From NCBI RefSeq assembly GCF_963678975.1, contig NC_089273.1, forward strand, positions 9,114,614 to 9,178,613: a stretch of DNA of 64,000 nucleotides. Direction: 5' to 3'. The translations under genes were made by a program, and so were the position numbers. Source of the stretch: Dysidea avara. Taxonomy: Eukaryota > Porifera > Demospongiae > Dictyoceratida > Dysideidae. The notes under the pieces were generated by a model. That model saw only the letters and a program-made list of their open reading frames with translations, made no database searches and was not told where the DNA came from. Below, piece after piece: positions 13,717 through 25,500 of the stretch; the first letter of the stretch is position 1; every line of letters starts with the position of its first letter.

Positions 13717-16700
13717 AACAGATGTTTATGAATTGTTTGTAGTCAATCAGTTGATATCATGAACATACTGTACATGACAAAGATGTCAATACAGTCTGGC
13801 AATTGTAACGCTCAATACAATTCTGATCTTAGCCCTATAGCTTACTTGACAGATGTAGCCATAGTTGTTGTATTTATATTGTCCCAGATGGACAAGCTGG
13901 GTATGTTGTGATTGACTGAGGTGACTACAAGGTCATGCTTTACTTTATTGCATGCATGAAATAGCTACTAAGTACATTATACAGCTATGATTGGGGTATA
14001 CTACACTGCTAACAAGTCAATACTAAAAATAGACACACTGATTTATTACAGAGTTTTATCAGAATTAGTTCTATTGAGAGCTCAGCTAATAATATTGCTC
14101 CATACAGACATCCATTTGCATATCTAACTAATGGAATTAATAAAACTACTAATAATTGTATTAGTAGGTGTATATGTACCCATGTAAGCACACACTCAGT
14201 TTTTTTGTATACCAAATCAGTAATAATTATGTGCCCTACCTTATATGGTCTAGAGTCTGCAGATGGTTTAATTTGTAGCTAAATAATAGCAGTAAATAAA
14301 TCTATTTGATTCATTTGATAATAGACCCTCGTACAGGCTCTGCCTTTTGGTGTCACCCTGTCTTTTTTGACAAATCAGATAAATAATAATAAAAATAAAA
14401 AAATAATAATAATAATAGATCATAGCTAATGGATCAGTTATGTGACTTCACCAGACATCCACTAGCCTACAGGAAATTTGGTATCAATCAATCATAATGG
14501 ATGGACTTTAATGGATCTGGACTGCTGGTGTGACTTGCTGAAATAATCTGTTTTGGATTTGGATTTTAATACTGCGTAAGGCAGCCATAAGACTGATACA
14601 ACACAGGGAGTGCAACTGCACAACCCAAAACGATAAGCACAATACATTGTAAATCAAAGTTATATGATTGTTGTACCATATGAAAGCTAGTAGCTGTATA
14701 TGTGAGATTGCATGTACACAATACATTGTTAACAGACATGACATGATTGTGCATGTAACTGTACATAGTTATTGAGTTGTTATTTGTTATGTTAACCTGA
14801 TCAATGTTGCTGCTTCACTATATATTTTGATGGTTGCAAGTCAGCAGTAATTACAACACACACATAAATTCAGTACAACTATTAAGAGCTCACATCACAA
14901 ATAAAAGCACTGGTGTGATGAATGTAGTTCCATGCTGAAAAATGTATTGTAGTAAAGCATGTAAAGTTCAAAGACATTCATAAAGTATTATATTTGTGTT
15001 ATCTGCACCTCCACTGTAATTTATCATTGTTTTCTCAGAGTTCAGCTTAACATGTACACAGAAATAGCATTTCAGTCATGCAACCATGTGATCAGTGAAA
15101 ACAATTAAGGTGACAAGAGTAGACATCAAAATGTTCATAACAGGCTACACATTTTATAGCATTCCTATAGGTTGTTATGTATATGATGGAGACTTTCACT
15201 GGTCATAAAATGCTATAATAATCATGGATAGACAATTGATTGAAAACATATGGAAATATTTTTAGCTAAATTTCTTGTCATCTAATGAAGGTCTGATGGT
15301 GTCACATAATGGATCAATTTCACTGTTACTGTAACAGTTGTATATAAAATAAATTCAAAGACATTAAGTTACCTACAGATGTACTTCAACGACTACATCT
15401 CCATTGTTCAGCAGCTATATATCAAGCCAGTGCTTTTATTTGTGATATCAGCTCTCTGGCTACTTTAGTTACATACTGTACATGTTATACTGTATACAGT
15501 ATCTTGCAGCTACTTACTTTTCACAGAGTTGCAATGTACGTTGATCGAAGGTACAGTAACAGCTCAATAACTTTGTACAGGCTCATGAACATGTTAACAA
15601 TGTAATTTTTTAATACATGATTGTGCCTATGAAAATAGGGCATGTGGACACAAGAAACTGTACTTTTTACACTTTTATGACTCATAACTTTTGATACCAT
15701 TACACAATACCCATACAAATTTTAGCACTTTCAAAGAAATTAATTGGGTTTATAAAAAAGTACAAGTTACAGAATGCAAATACGTAATCTATTTCAGCAC
15801 TCACTACTGAGATATGATGTGTTATGTGACAAGGTGTTTGTTATTTGTGCCCACATGCAGGCCGGTCACATATGCTTTCCAGGTTACACGAACAGATACC
15901 ATGATTTCATATTATGGTATAATAGATTATCTAAGCAAGCCAAACAACCAGCTCAGGATCCATTAAAGTAATCAAATCCATCAATCCAGTATAAATTTCC
16001 TGTCAGGTAATGGATATCTGGTGAAGTCACATAACTGATCCATTAACAATATATTTATATCAAACAATTAACATGTATGCACTACTGATTGTTGTAATAA
16101 GTTAATGTACATTAGCACCTGGCTGAAAAATTTAACAATAAACCTGTCAACCATTAATGAAACCGGACAGTTATGATCAGCTTCAAAGAAGTGGAACAAG
16201 AGTGGAGACTAGGGAATTGTGCTTCCATCCTTTCCCCCACCTTCTGATTTTTCATAGTGTTCCTCTTTGTTGATAACTAGGAATAACTCAAACAATCATT
16301 TGATCCTATAGTAATATACGTACTGTACATACCTGTCACAAAGCAACTTGTTGTTACAAAGCACAGGGGAACATGAGAAACTACCTAGAGACAGATATTT
16401 TTATGTAATAGAGCAGTCACAGAATCTGATGAAACAGTCAAGGGCAGAACTACAGTATTAAGTTTAAAAAGTGAGGATGAATAGATTATCAGCTAAAATA
16501 CATGTAATACTGTAGTTGTTGATTTTATCTACACTCCAATATTAGACTACAAAAGCTTCAGACCTGTACTCCTTTTAGAAAAATTGCTAGAGCTGGCTGA
16601 AACAAAAATATTTTAAACATCATGCAATGTTACATGTGATCATGATCTCAGTTGATTTACTTGAAACAATCTGGTATCATCCATTAAGTCCTCGATTAAT

Positions 16701-17165
16701 AAGTGGTTTCCTGTTGATCATTAAATTACACAAAATATAGCAATTACAATGTTTTAGCAAAATTTATCTGGTAATATTTGTATGATGTAGTTAACGCAGA
16801 TTTAAACATAACTACAGCAGATCATGCTAAATCTTGTAGAACATGGGTGTTGTATTGTAAACACCAGCTGAGACATTACAAACACTTCAGAAAATTGTTG
16901 TAACTCTCGTTATCATTATAAACACTTAACCAATAATTTTATTAGCGAACTATCCCTCTAGGTACCTGCAAGGAGGTCATAGTAAGCTAGTGAAGGAGGG
17001 AGAAACCTGACCTGAAAACTATGCCAAATGCAGAAAAATCCTAGACCAGATCAACTTGCAGTTTACATAGGTTAGTGCTTGAGGAGCCGCACAAGCTGGG
17101 ATCCAGGATTTCCTCTGCCTTATTCAGCCAGTACACGAACATCATGACTTCTTGTTTTTGTATGA
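13717..17165 (+). repeat. direct duplication, copy 2 with insertions
   Basis: Second copy of the 10801-13075 block, longer because of insertions: about 90 bp at 14325-14418 including an (AAT)n run, about 120 bp at 14547-14668, and about 940 bp at roughly 15247-16185 that itself contains a MITE. A segment of about 50 bp around TGTCTGGTGAAGTCACATAA occurs here inverted (14422-14477) and forward (15993-16050), with a weaker forward copy near 15270. Confidence 0.75.
15616..15870 (+). mobile_element. TA-flanked MITE, copy 2 (decayed)
   Basis: Same family as 9628-9878. The left terminus has drifted (CATGATTGTGCCTATG). The right terminus has lost the segment between CACATGC and AGGCCGGTCACA. TA flanks both ends. 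It sits inside the insertion unique to duplicate copy 2. Confidence 0.75.
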
Positions 17166-17609
17166 TTCTTAAATTATTTTCAAATCCTAGCACATTCTCA
17201 TTTACTTTTATTATAATATAATTTGTAGCAGGTGAACCCACGCATATTGAATCAAAGGAAAGTGTGACACCAGATATTAATTTGGAGTCTGATCTCACAC
17301 TCTAAATGTTAATTACTTATTATTTTACTGTTGTTTAATATCATGCACTACTCCAACTTGTTTCAGTACTTTTTATCGATGTACTATGGTCCCTACTCTA
17401 GTTGAAAATTCCAATTTTTTGTGTACTCGTACCATTTATAACCTTGAAAGTAGCCACTCCTGGAGGGTACCCTGAAGGCAATGATGATGACGATGATGAT
17501 GATGACAGTTCAAAAGTGTTTCATTACTATTAAAATTTTACTATTGTATAGGCACTGTTAAGTAAACTTGTAGCTGTAAGGTGCATTGTGGTATACAGTA
17601 CTTTATGAC
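17166..17609. other. non-coding stretch with a GAT microsatellite
   Basis: Contains an imperfect (GAT)n tract near 17489-17514. A candidate terminal exon at about 17229-17305 (after a TAG acceptor, ending in TAA) is too short and has no partner exon, so it is not called. Confidence 0.45.
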
Positions 17610-18422
17610 GGGAGTGTATAAACAGTGGAATGGAATACTGGAATGGTGGAATACTGGAATGGTGGAATGAAATTTTTTAAAGTTCAATATCATTTTTTAC
17701 ATCCAAATAAGTACAACTCCTCACCTTAAGTAAGCAAATAAATAGGATTCCCCTTGAAGTCAGCTCTTTTAGCATAATTTACCTCACCATAGCCAAAGTT
17801 TACCAATATAGCGGTGTAAACTCAGTTATGAACATGCACAATAGCAGTTTATTGGGAATACCAAGAAGACTCCTGACTTAACCCTTGTTCCCAAATGATA
17901 AAAAGTTAGCTAGCTAGCTGATTGCATGAATGCATTGTAAAAGTACATTTACTACATAATGAAGTATTCATTTATTTATTATCAACTTTACCAGTTAGGC
18001 ACTGAAGGGCAAACACAGAAGGCAGAGCCTGTACGTGGTTTTTTCCACTAACCTAGGAGCCTAAGCGAAAATCTTTGGGAAAAGTGAAATGCGACTATCT
18101 TGTAAGCATTTACAATGAGCCTTTTCCACAATTATGTCAGAAAACAAAATTTAAGCCAAAGTTCATTGTGGTAGTGCCACATTGCACACTGAACTGAACC
18201 ACAGTTAGAAGCAATAAAGTATTGAGTTATAAGTCATACAAGTGTTATGGTGAGGAAAAGTATGCTGAAAGAGCTGACTTCAAGGGGAATCCTATTTATT
18301 TGCTTACATAAGGGGAGGAGTTGTACTTACTTGGATGTAAAAAATGACATTGAACTTTAAAAAATTCCATTCCACCATTCCAATATTCCACCATTCCAGT
18401 ATTCCACTGTTTATGCCCTCCC
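17610..18422. mobile_element. 813 bp inverted-repeat transposon with 9 bp target duplication
   Basis: Ends GGGAGTGTATAAACAGTGGA (left) and the reverse complement of GGGAGGGCATAAACAGTGGA (right); the inverted arms extend about 190 bp with internal GGAATACTGGAATGGT repeats. Exact direct repeats CTTTATGAC flank it at 17601-17609 and 18423-18431. A 9 bp duplication and long inverted repeats fit the Mutator (MULE) superfamily. No transposase inside, so it is non-autonomous. Confidence 0.85.
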
Positions 18423-18683
18423 CTTTATGACACATTCACAACTGAATAGGATATAAGTGTGAACATATAAGTAGTACTTACTAAAAGGGTAATTATGGTT
18501 ATACAGTATTTTGATTGAATTATTGGTATGTGGAATTGATATACTAAAATCACAAGGAGAATGTTATCTAATATCGGTGCTTCAGGAAACTACATCTGGG
18601 AAGGTAATACTTCACAGCTGCATGGTTGTGTTTATATAGTATTGCATGAACTGTTTGTTACTATACAGAGTTAGTCATGGTGA

Positions 18684-18935
18684 TTTAAACCAAAACAGTC
18701 AATCTGTGAAAACAGTACAGTTCCCAAAGCTGTCAGGATAACCAAGGTTGTGAAATCAAAGGTAGTGGCCAAGAAATGGCTGCAATGATCTTAATGGTAA
18801 TTGCTTCATATCAAAATCGATTCACATTAACATCTTTGCGATCATTAATATTGGCTGCCACCTTTGATTTCTCAACTTTCCACAGAATTTTTTGGTGACC
18901 AAATTATTATTTCATTGGTTGGCTGTGTTCTTTAA
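18684..18935. repeat. diverged palindromic unit related to the foldback family
   Basis: Starts AACCAAAACAGTC and contains a GTGGCCAAGAAATGGCTGCA arm mirrored by TTGGCTGCCACCTTTGATTT, matching the arms of the palindromes at 497, 28711, 33459 and 51466 but with many mismatches. Probably an old copy. Confidence 0.6.
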
Positions 18936-19069
18936 ATATGTATTACCATAATGAAGTCATGTGAGTCCATAACTCAAAGAGAATGAACTGATATGACCTA
19001 CTGAGTCCTACAAACTTCATTATCAATGAGCTAAAGTGTAGTAAGTATTCATAACATAGAGTCATTGAA

Positions 19070-19245
19070 TGGTAACTGTCCTTACTTTCCCTTATTGAAT
19101 TGTGCATGTATGTAAGTAAATGTACATTGTTTACTGTTTAAATTGATAACAAGGTGGTTGTACTAAGCCATATAATCCATAGTTGTTGATATCATTTCAT
19201 ATTGATGAAAAATAATCAAAGATGTGTTTCTATATTAACACTAAC
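19070..19245 (+). repeat. dispersed direct repeat, copy 1 of 3
   Basis: Segment with CCTTATTGAATTGTGCATGT and AAGGTGGTTGTACTAAGCCA recurs at 20632-20827; its last part (TCATATTGATGAA...) recurs again at 21479-21570. Non-coding. Confidence 0.65.
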
Positions 19246-19689
19246 AGAATGGTAACTGTACTGTAACTACAGTGTTACCAGTTTCAATACTATTAGCTAC
19301 CGTAGTAAAGTCACTAAGTTTGGTTTGTGCTTACAAATTCTCTTTAGTTGGTTGTGTTCTTGTATACTGTATTGCTGACTGACAGCATATCTCTATGGTA
19401 TTTGTTTTGCTTGTTTGATTTAGTGCATCAATAGACCGAATGTCATAGTATTCATTCCACAAAAATGTAAGCCAAAATTACTAAAATTTCTTAACAACCT
19501 ACTGTGGTAAGTGATACGGACTAAACCAACTGATAAGCCACTTCTGAATCAGTATGGTTTATGGATATACAAACAAGATAACTATTCAAAATAATAAGTT
19601 TATATAGGCACTAGGCCTTTGTTCATATCTATTTCCTACAGTAACTCATGTTCCCAGTAAAAGTCTAGTTGTTTAAATAAAGAATAGAA

Positions 19690-20120
19690 TGATGCTGACA
19701 CCACATATTCAGGGAGTGAATTCCAACTCATTATTTTTTTTTATGACAGAATGTTGTTCTTGATTGTTTTTTTTCTGTAGAATTTCATGGAGTGTCTTCT
19801 GGTGTACTGAAATTGGTTCAACACAAATGTGATCATTCAATGTTGTAATATCCTTTTAAAATCTTATGTGTTTCTACATAATTTCCTTATTGATGTCAAC
19901 AATAATTATATACAGCTGTATAATGTCCTAGCTTTTGAATACACAATCTAGTTGGGTATGGAAGTCTTCTAATCCCTTTACTTTAGCTCTCTTTTGCATC
20001 TTTTCAAGATCTTTAGCAAGATAGGGCAGAATATACATACAGTCTTCTAAATGTGTCCTCACATTAAATTTTGTACAAACGATTATTAGCATTTGTAACA
20101 GCTTTCTAACAGCAAAGGCT
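19690..20120 (-). pseudogene. decayed LINE reverse transcriptase C-terminal fragment
   Basis: On the minus strand, fragments in several frames read like the tail of a CR1/L2/jockey-type ORF2: LYKI-like and HLEDCMYILPYLAKDLEKMQ near 20030-20060, and a terminal SWNSLPEYVVSA near 19705-19740, the position where such proteins carry a WN.LP motif. The start is missing and many stops interrupt it. A 5'-truncated dead insertion is the simplest reading. Confidence 0.45.
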
Positions 20121-20631
20121 AGATAGCATTCACCTAGTATATACCTGTGTAGTCAACTCAAATGTACTATCTGTGTACTGTTCATACACAGTTAGCCAAT
20201 GTCATAATAGAGGCACTTTTTTAGACACTTGTTATGGTTGTGCAGCATGAGCATACATTAGGTAGTAAACTACCTGTGCACTGTAGTAGTCATCTTGTTT
20301 TATGGGAGTGTAACTTGTCAGGATATGAGGTGGATCATGATCTGACAAGGTGACTTACATGTAGTGTTCCACAATTACAGTGATTAATGACAGAGTATTG
20401 AAGAAATATAAAAATGGCAGCAACATAATAATTATGATGTTCATGTGGATAGCAAATTTCATACTACACTCAGAAAAGGTGCATGCTATATAATATGCGA
20501 GTCTATGATTCGAAGGCAGTGAAAAGATGTACATACACTATTGAGTCCAGTACACTGCATGACAGTAATATAATAAGCAAAACTAGCATAGGTTTTCAAA
20601 ACATCTAGAGTGAATAAGGGTTAGTGAGTGC

Positions 20632-20827
20632 TAACTGTCCTTACTGTCCCTTATTGAATTGTGTATGTAGGCAAGTAAATTGTTTACTGTTTATTACAAG
20701 GTGGTTGTACTAAGCCATACAATCCATAGTTGTTGATATGAAAATTAATAGCTCTTCATATTGATGAAGACTAGTCAAAGCTGTGTTGTTATATTAACAC
20801 CTACTAGAATGGCAGGTGAATAAAGGT
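20632..20827 (+). repeat. dispersed direct repeat, copy 2 of 3
   Basis: Second copy of the 19070-19245 segment, extended on the right by AATAGCTCTTCATATTGATG and TAGAATGGCAGGTGAATAAA, which also occurs at 21479-21570 on the far side of the LINE fragment. Confidence 0.65.
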
Positions 20828-20984
20828 AAATACTAAATTGCCAATTCTCTTACTCAGGGGTGGATCCAGACTTTTAAAAGGGGGGTTCCACTCTGGAATT
20901 GCAACTTCAGCCTAGCTGTAAGTCAAAGACCCAATAAAAAGGTTATCACCTACAGACAATAGCTACCCCTCACCATAGATACCC

Positions 20985-21523
20985 TCACCAACTATACATT
21001 TCCTTATTTATAACTCCACACATAGCCCGATACACTGTAAACATTGATCATATCTCCACGTAGACGTCTATACTTGAGAGATAGTAAGTCAAGAGTACGA
21101 AGTCTTTGTTCATATGACAGGTGTCTAATAGATGGTATTAATCTTGTGGCTGCTCTTTGGACATTTTCTACTTTGATTTGATCTGTGATGTAAAATGGGC
21201 CCCAGATTGTATTTCCATAATTATTCTAATTGAGGGCAAACTAATGTTTTGCAAAGGTTAAGAAAGGTGTCACAGGTCATGTTAGCAAAGGTCTTTTTAA
21301 TAATACCTATAGTAAAGTTAGTGTTACTGGTTGCATAATATCTATGTTCATGAAACTTTAATTGCTCATCAATTATCACCCCTAAATCCTTTTCCTTTGT
21401 AACTTTTTCAATATTGTGACCGTTCATATTATATAGACATGTCCAGGGTTGAATCTGCCAAGGTGGAGGGATAGTTGTTGTTATGAAAACTAATAGCTCT
21501 TCATATTGATGAAGCCCAGTCAA
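20985..21523 (-). pseudogene. LINE reverse transcriptase C-terminal fragment (CR1/L2-like)
   Basis: The minus-strand frame 21523-21221 contains KDLGVIIDEQLKFHEH and FLNLCKTLVCPQLE, the classic region downstream of the catalytic domain. After a frame change near 21220 it continues with YGNTIWGP, VENVQRAATRLIP and LSYEQRLRTLDLLSLKYRR, ending about 20985. Lacking are endonuclease and catalytic RT domains, so this is a 5'-truncated dead copy. It is flanked by the direct repeat at 20736-20827 and 21479-21570. Confidence 0.8.
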
Positions 21524-21570
21524 AACTGAGTTGTTAAATTAACACTTAGAATGGTAGGTGAATAAAGGCA
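21479..21570 (+). repeat. dispersed direct repeat, copy 3 of 3 (partial)
   Basis: Matches 20736-20827 (ACTAATAGCTCTTCATATTG ... GGTAGGTGAATAAAGG). It brackets the LINE fragment on its upstream side. Confidence 0.65.
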
Positions 21571-22472
21571 TAATATATGCTAAATTGCCAATTCTCTTAC
21601 TTACAGTGCTTAAACTGCAAGCCTATTATGCTCACAATTATGCTCTCAAAGCTGGAGAGCTGATTGTTTTATCAAAGTATTATTATCATCAAATTCTGGC
21701 TTGTATTAGTGTAGCTTGATCTTATTTCTGCAAAGCGTGAATACCAACCAAGAAGCAGTTCATAACTTCATTTAGTTATATTACATGTTTTAAATAGCAA
21801 TTATCTGAACAATTGCTTCCTCTGTAGTGCATGCAATGGTTATTATAATCGGCTGGGGCCTACCATAAGTGAACAGATGTATAGCTAAATCATAGTCATA
21901 TCACATTACTATTGCTGAATAGTAACTTCATTTATCATTACAATTATTATGCCAGATGGAGTCACAGCAAGGTACACTGTAGTAGGCATGCATCACGTTA
22001 TGTGCAACATCCATATTCATCAGTGAGAAATATTCACTTCCTTCAAGAAGAGGCAACATGTTAACTGTAAAAAAATAATCATTGCTGGATTGAATGACTC
22101 AGCATTAATGCGAATTGGGGTTCCAGGAATAAAGCCAAACAAATGCCTTGATATCATCATCATCGACATCCTTCACTGCCACTTTGATCAGTGCAGTAAA
22201 CAGCCAAATATCACTTTAAATAAATCAGTCAATAAATGATGGTGATCAATGATTCGAAATATCATTTTTATAACTGAATTACATATGTATACATTATTCC
22301 TTGGTATATTTGTCACACAGAAAAATAAACTAAAGAACTATTTCAAACTTACACTCTGCAGCTATTCATAAATAATGCAGTCATATGTAATATGGTTTAT
22401 ACAGTATTAATAACATCAAATGAAAGCATTCTTCTCAGAAGCTTGTACAAGTATACTGAGCAATTTGCACAG
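21571..22472. other. upstream region of the ankyrin gene, no other gene seen
   Basis: AT-rich sequence with no recognised repeats or exons. Confidence 0.5.
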
Positions 22473-22479
22473 TATAAAA
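22473..22479 (+). promoter_or_regulatory. candidate TATA box of the ankyrin gene
   Basis: TATAAAA in the context CAGTATAAAAGAGAAG, 81 bp upstream of the proposed ATG at 22560. That spacing would allow a transcription start near 22500 and a 5' leader of about 55 nt. Inferred from the motif and its position only. Confidence 0.45.
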
Positions 22480-22559
22480 GAGAAGTGAACTCTCTTTGGT
22501 GAATCAACAGCAGCAGTTGACCAGTCAGCTTTGTCGTAGGTGCCTATTCTGTTGAAATC

Positions 22560-25500
22560 ATGGACAGAAGAGCTAGTAATGCCACTGATTTTCCTGCAAA
22601 ATCTACCAGGGCTCAGAGTATTATAAGCTTAGGTCAACCCTCATTATCTTTTTATTCAGAAGATGATGATGCTCTACTTGACCTTGCTAGCAAGCTCCAA
22701 ACAGATGGGACCAAGGTACATTATAACCATATTGTGTACTTAGAAACTGCAGTTATATTGCTATTGTTGTAGCTTTATACTCATTTTACTGCATGCACTA
22801 TTATTGCATGCAAAAGTGTGCATATGTTCTTTCCAAAGTTTTAATTTACACAGCCATTTTACACAACTATTTTCTAGTGTTACAATGATTTAGTTTGCCT
22901 CAAATTATGGCCTTAAAAGTGGTTACTGGCAGTACAGATTGTTGCATATTGGTATCAGTTATTGGTATTAACTGTGTGTTTCCACATACATTTATAGGCA
23001 GCTATGCGAGGAAGATTTCAAAAAGTCTAATACATTGCTGAAGAAGTTTCAAAGCACTCTTGCAATAACCTCATTGATTTGACCACAGAAGATGAAGGCT
23101 ACAATATGCTTCATTTTGCTGTTTGCAAAAAACATCCAGAAATTGTGCAATACTTGATTGAGAGTGGTGCAAGTAAGGAAGCCATGTGTTGTGGTCATAA
23201 TGCTGTTCACGTGTCTGCAACTATTTCACTGGATAGTATAATGGGTTATTATAGATGTAGGATTTTAATAATGCTAATACACAAATACACTTTAGAAGTG
23301 CAGATCCTCTCCTGCTAATTGGCTGCATTTCTTGCATGGGCACAAAAGTGGACCTTATGGTAATTTGTTGTTGAACAATAAAGTTACAGCACCTCACCAG
23401 ATTTGGAGGATGGAGTGCATGTAATACAAACAAACATGTACACAGAGACACATGACAGTACATTGTGTACTACACACTACATTGTTCAAGCCAATCAGCC
23501 AATCAAAATGTTACATACAGTAAAGCAGAGGTTAGGTATACACATGTACAATTAAAGATTAGTAAAATTGATTCTTATATGTGACTGGGCCTGCGAAAAT
23601 AGGGCATGTGGGCACAAGTTACACCCCATCACTCTACAGGTCATATCTCAGTACTGGAATAGTGTATTTGCATTCTGTAACTTGCATCATGATGCCAATT
23701 AAATGCTTATTTAGAGCTGAAAATTGTAATGCCATAGCATAATGGTACAAGACGTTATGAGTGATGAAAGTGTGAAAAAGTAGGCAAAAATCATGTGCCC
23801 ACATGCCCTATTATCGCAGGCCTGGTCACATATATTTAACTACGGCAACCATACTTTCCAATTTAATTTGTTCACAGATGTTGAATGCACAACAAAGGAT
23901 GAAGATAATGATACTCCACTGATGTTGGCAATACAATACTATGATTCCTTCAGTCAACAGCATACTAAAGCATTCAGCACTCTCAAAAGGGGGGAGAGTA
24001 GCACTCAAATGTTAACCTGTCTTCTAGAGAGAGCTGATGTCAATGCTCCTAATGCTTCAGGAACTACTCCACTTTCATTAGCTGTACAACAGCAAGATGA
24101 GAACATTGTTGAACTGCTCTTAGATACTCCAGATATTGAAGTCAACAAGTCTAATCTCCAAGGCTACATACCCCTTCACTTTGCTAGTGCTGGGAAGAAG
24201 ACGGAACTCATAACAATGCTGCTTGACAAAGGTGCAGATTTATTCAGTAAAACTGCCAAGGGATACATTCCAATTTATATTGCCTGCCAAAGAGGGTTCA
24301 GTGAAAGTTTGGAGCACTCGATCAAAAAATGTCAAAGTGAAAAGCAGCAACAGATGCTTGAAGCAAAAGACTACAATGGCAACATTCCTCTTCTGTTAGC
24401 AGCAGAGGTACAAAGTCATGCAGCTCCTTCAGACTACCTACAAATGTGACAGCAATGCTATAATTAACTGTGCAGGGCTGGAGGAAGCAATTTTAAAGTG
24501 GTCAGGCCAAGGGAATGTGATTTTAATGGAACTCCATGTTGTGCAAGGGAGGTAACCATTGTTTGATTGTGATGTCAAACTTTTTAAAAATTCACTGCAT
24601 TTAATGGCATTTCTTCCTCCTATACATGCCGGTGTCAACAAATATATTAACTACTTATTTAGGGATCTAGGGGGGACATGTCCCCCATCCAAAATTCCAA
24701 GATCTGCATGAGATTCAATCTGAAACTACTTTCACAAATAAACCATTGCCATGCTTGCTTCATGTGTCAAAATTTCTTATTGCTATACATGTACGCCCAT
24801 GTAACTATACAAGCAGCATAATATTATCGTTTCCATACATTGTATTAAGTAATGATGCTACAACAAAGTAGAAAATCATCAAAAACAAGTTTTTGGACAA
24901 CAGTATAAACTAAGTTAATAGTTGTTAAACTTGCTAAAAAGTGAAAGCCTGTGTTCATTACCACTTATAAATTCAATTAAGCATCTTTCAAGGGACAAGT
25001 GATCAGTCAACTGTTTGTGGATATGAAGGGTCATCAAATGGTTAAGACGTCTTTGAGAGCAGGTTGAGCGAAGGTAAGTTTAACTCGATGGAGTGCAGAT
25101 GCACTTCTCTCACTGACTGCATTTGTAGCAGGCACGACCATCAAAAGTTTTAGAACTAAAGCTACTTCAGACATACTAGCTCTAGCAGCAGATGACAATT
25201 GACAAAAGTAGTCCCTCATCTGAAGAATGGTAAGTGAGCTTTTGTTACGAAAACTTCTAAAGTAAGCAGTAAATAGTTCTAGCTGAACTTCCAAAACTGA
25301 AGAGTTTATCTTGTCCTTGTAAAAGTGAGCTACAAATTGCAGTTCACCAGCATAGTCTTTTCCAGTAGCAGCTTTTAGTAAAATTTCTTGCAGATTCTTA
25401 TAGATGTCATAGCCTGGCTGGTGAAAACGGTCTTTTGTGTAGTTAACAACAAGATTAAGTACTGAATAGTATTCTTTGCGATAGAGTTCCTTGGGGGACT

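Noticed and set aside
17229-17305. Possible terminal exon reading AGEPTHIESKESVTPDINLE then a stop
   Set aside because: No upstream exon with matching phase was found, and nearby duplicated DNA shows no conserved coding frame.
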